From the NCBI GenBank assembly GCA_026391595.1, contig JAPLDY010000100.1, positions 1 through 34,375 of the forward strand: 34,375 nt of DNA. Direction: 5' to 3'. Source of the stretch: Bacteroidia bacterium. Lineage in GTDB: Bacteria > Bacteroidota > Bacteroidia > Bacteroidales > VadinHA17. Position 1 is the stretch's first letter, and the number at the start of each line of letters is the position of its first letter. A model generated the notes under the pieces. It made no database searches. It was not told the DNA's origin and was given only the letters and a program-made list of their open reading frames with translations. A program made the position numbers and the translations under genes. Shown here piece by piece: positions 33,576 to 34,375 of this stretch.

Positions 33576-34375
33576 ATGAAGAAACTGTCATTTATTCTCA
33601 TTTTTTCAGTGATTGTATCACTGCTTTCAGCACAGACAGGCAAAGTTATGGATAATCTTTCCATGCCAAGCAAGATTCTGAAGATGGAAAGGAAATATGC
33701 TGTTTATCTGCCTCCTGATTATGGAACATCGGAGCGCAGCTATCCGGTTCTTTATCTGCTTCATGGTGCCGGTGATGATCAGACAGGATGGGTACAGTTC
33801 GGCGAGGTTCTGAATATAGCAGATAAGGCTATAAATGCCGGTACAGCCACAGCCATGGTAATAATTATGCCTGATGCAAATACAGGGCAACGGGGTTATG
33901 TCAATGATATTAAGGGACAATGGCTGTATGAGGATTTCTTTTTTCAGGAATTTATGCCTTACATGGAAAAAACTTACAGGTTAAAATCTGATAAAAGATA
34001 CAGAGCTGTTGCCGGATTATCAATGGGTGGCGAAGGCACCTTCATTTATGCTCTTCATCACCCGGAGCTTTTTTCATCAGCATGTCCGCTCAGCGCTGCA
34101 ACAGGACCCAAAAGTATTGAAGAGCTGAAGAATTACAGGCTCTGGCCGGTGGGAGAAAATATTCCGCTTGCCGATCAGGAAGCCTACTTTAAAAAATACA
34201 GCGTCCTGAGCCTGATCGAAAACATGCCCGATGACCAGAAACGTGCAGTACGATGGTACATTGACTGTGGTGATGATGATTTTCTTTATGAAGGCAACTC
34301 GATGGTTCACATTGCAATGAGGAAGAAAGAGATACCCCATGAATTCAGGATCCGTGACGGAGCTCACTCCTGGAC
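33576..34375 (+). CDS. Exported esterase D-like hydrolase, 3' end cut by window
   Basis: Partial gene of 266 codons that runs off the window edge. The ATG at 33576 starts a signal peptide (MKKLSFILIFSVIVSLLSAQ). The alpha/beta-hydrolase domain matches the esterase D / feruloyl-esterase-like family: YAVYLPPDYGTSE, PVLYLLHGAGDD, MVIIMPDAN, nucleophile Ser149 in AVAGLSMGGEG, an Asp in YIDCGDDDFL (near 230-235) and His264 in RDGAHSW. All three catalytic residues are thus present and only about 10-25 residues are likely missing. In Bacteroidota such exported esterases often remove acyl groups (acetyl, feruloyl) from polysaccharides, which fits the CAZyme-rich surroundings, but the exact substrate is open. 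It is divergent from the MBL hydrolase. Confidence 0.85.
   Translation, partial: MKKLSFILIFSVIVSLLSAQTGKVMDNLSMPSKILKMERKYAVYLPPDYGTSERSYPVLYLLHGAGDDQTGWVQFGEVLNIADKAINAGTATAMVIIMPDANTGQRGYVNDIKGQWLYEDFFFQEFMPYMEKTYRLKSDKRYRAVAGLSMGGEGTFIYALHHPELFSSACPLSAATGPKSIEELKNYRLWPVGENIPLADQEAYFKKYSVLSLIENMPDDQKRAVRWYIDCGDDDFLYEGNSMVHIAMRKKEIPHEFRIRDGAHSW

Overview
The window looks like chromosome of a polysaccharide-degrading member of the Bacteroidota, probably Bacteroidales/Marinilabiliales-like; the exact taxon cannot be fixed from this stretch. The grounds are a protein with a type IX secretion (T9SS) C-terminal sorting domain, a free-standing GldM-like lipoprotein, large exported CAZymes of typical Bacteroidota architecture (GH2 with DUF4982, GH38, GH92, PL8), Bacteroidota-type promoter elements (TAnnTTTG) and many lipoprotein or Tat signals. 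Almost everything is on the minus strand. No SusC/SusD pair, sulfatase, transposase, tRNA, rRNA or CRISPR array is visible.

Layout. (1) 347-3616 (+): a large AT-rich T9SS cargo protein made of SBBP-type beta-propeller repeats. (2) 3725-13120 (-): a mannoside/galactoside operon transcribed GH92 -> GH38 -> broken GH43/CBM6 -> GH2. The GH92 has Gln where the family normally has its catalytic acid, and the GH43 is a remnant with a frameshift and a large internal deletion. (3) 13357-14572 (-): a small exported c-type cytochrome and a lipoprotein resembling only the N-terminal domain of GldM. (4) 14718-19454 (-): an outer-membrane barrel gene with a clear terminator, then PL8 lyase and a secreted Cys/His lipoprotein of unknown function. 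(5) 19597-29353 (-): eight closely spaced genes, in order of transcription tetraheme cytochrome/FGE-like fusion, Tat-exported Gfo/Idh/MocA oxidoreductase, Tat-exported hydroxypyruvate-isomerase-like TIM barrel, sialidase-like propeller, lactonase-like lipoprotein, ENPP phosphodiesterase, glpK, glpF. (6) 29466-30902 (+), divergent: a nucleoside-hydrolase-like domain fused to an FmdE-like domain. (7) 30909-31024: a REP-like palindromic repeat between convergent genes. (8) 31033-33488 (-): class I fumarase with an MBL-fold hydrolase. (9) 33576 to the edge (+): an exported esterase, lacking only its last residues.

How the genes may work together. Region 5 is the most coherent candidate for an undescribed system. 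Six of its products carry export or membrane signals; only glycerol kinase and the glycerol channel act at or inside the inner membrane. My inference is a cell-envelope pathway that takes apart a glycerol-containing glycoconjugate or glycerophosphodiester. The sialidase-like protein and ENPP would cleave it, the oxidoreductase, lactonase and TIM barrel would process the sugar part, the tetraheme protein would exchange electrons with the quinone pool, and GlpF/GlpK would capture the glycerol. Region 2 suggests attack on alpha-mannose-containing glycans, possibly mannosyl-phosphate-capped ones. All functional assignments come from reading motifs by eye; no database search was run.
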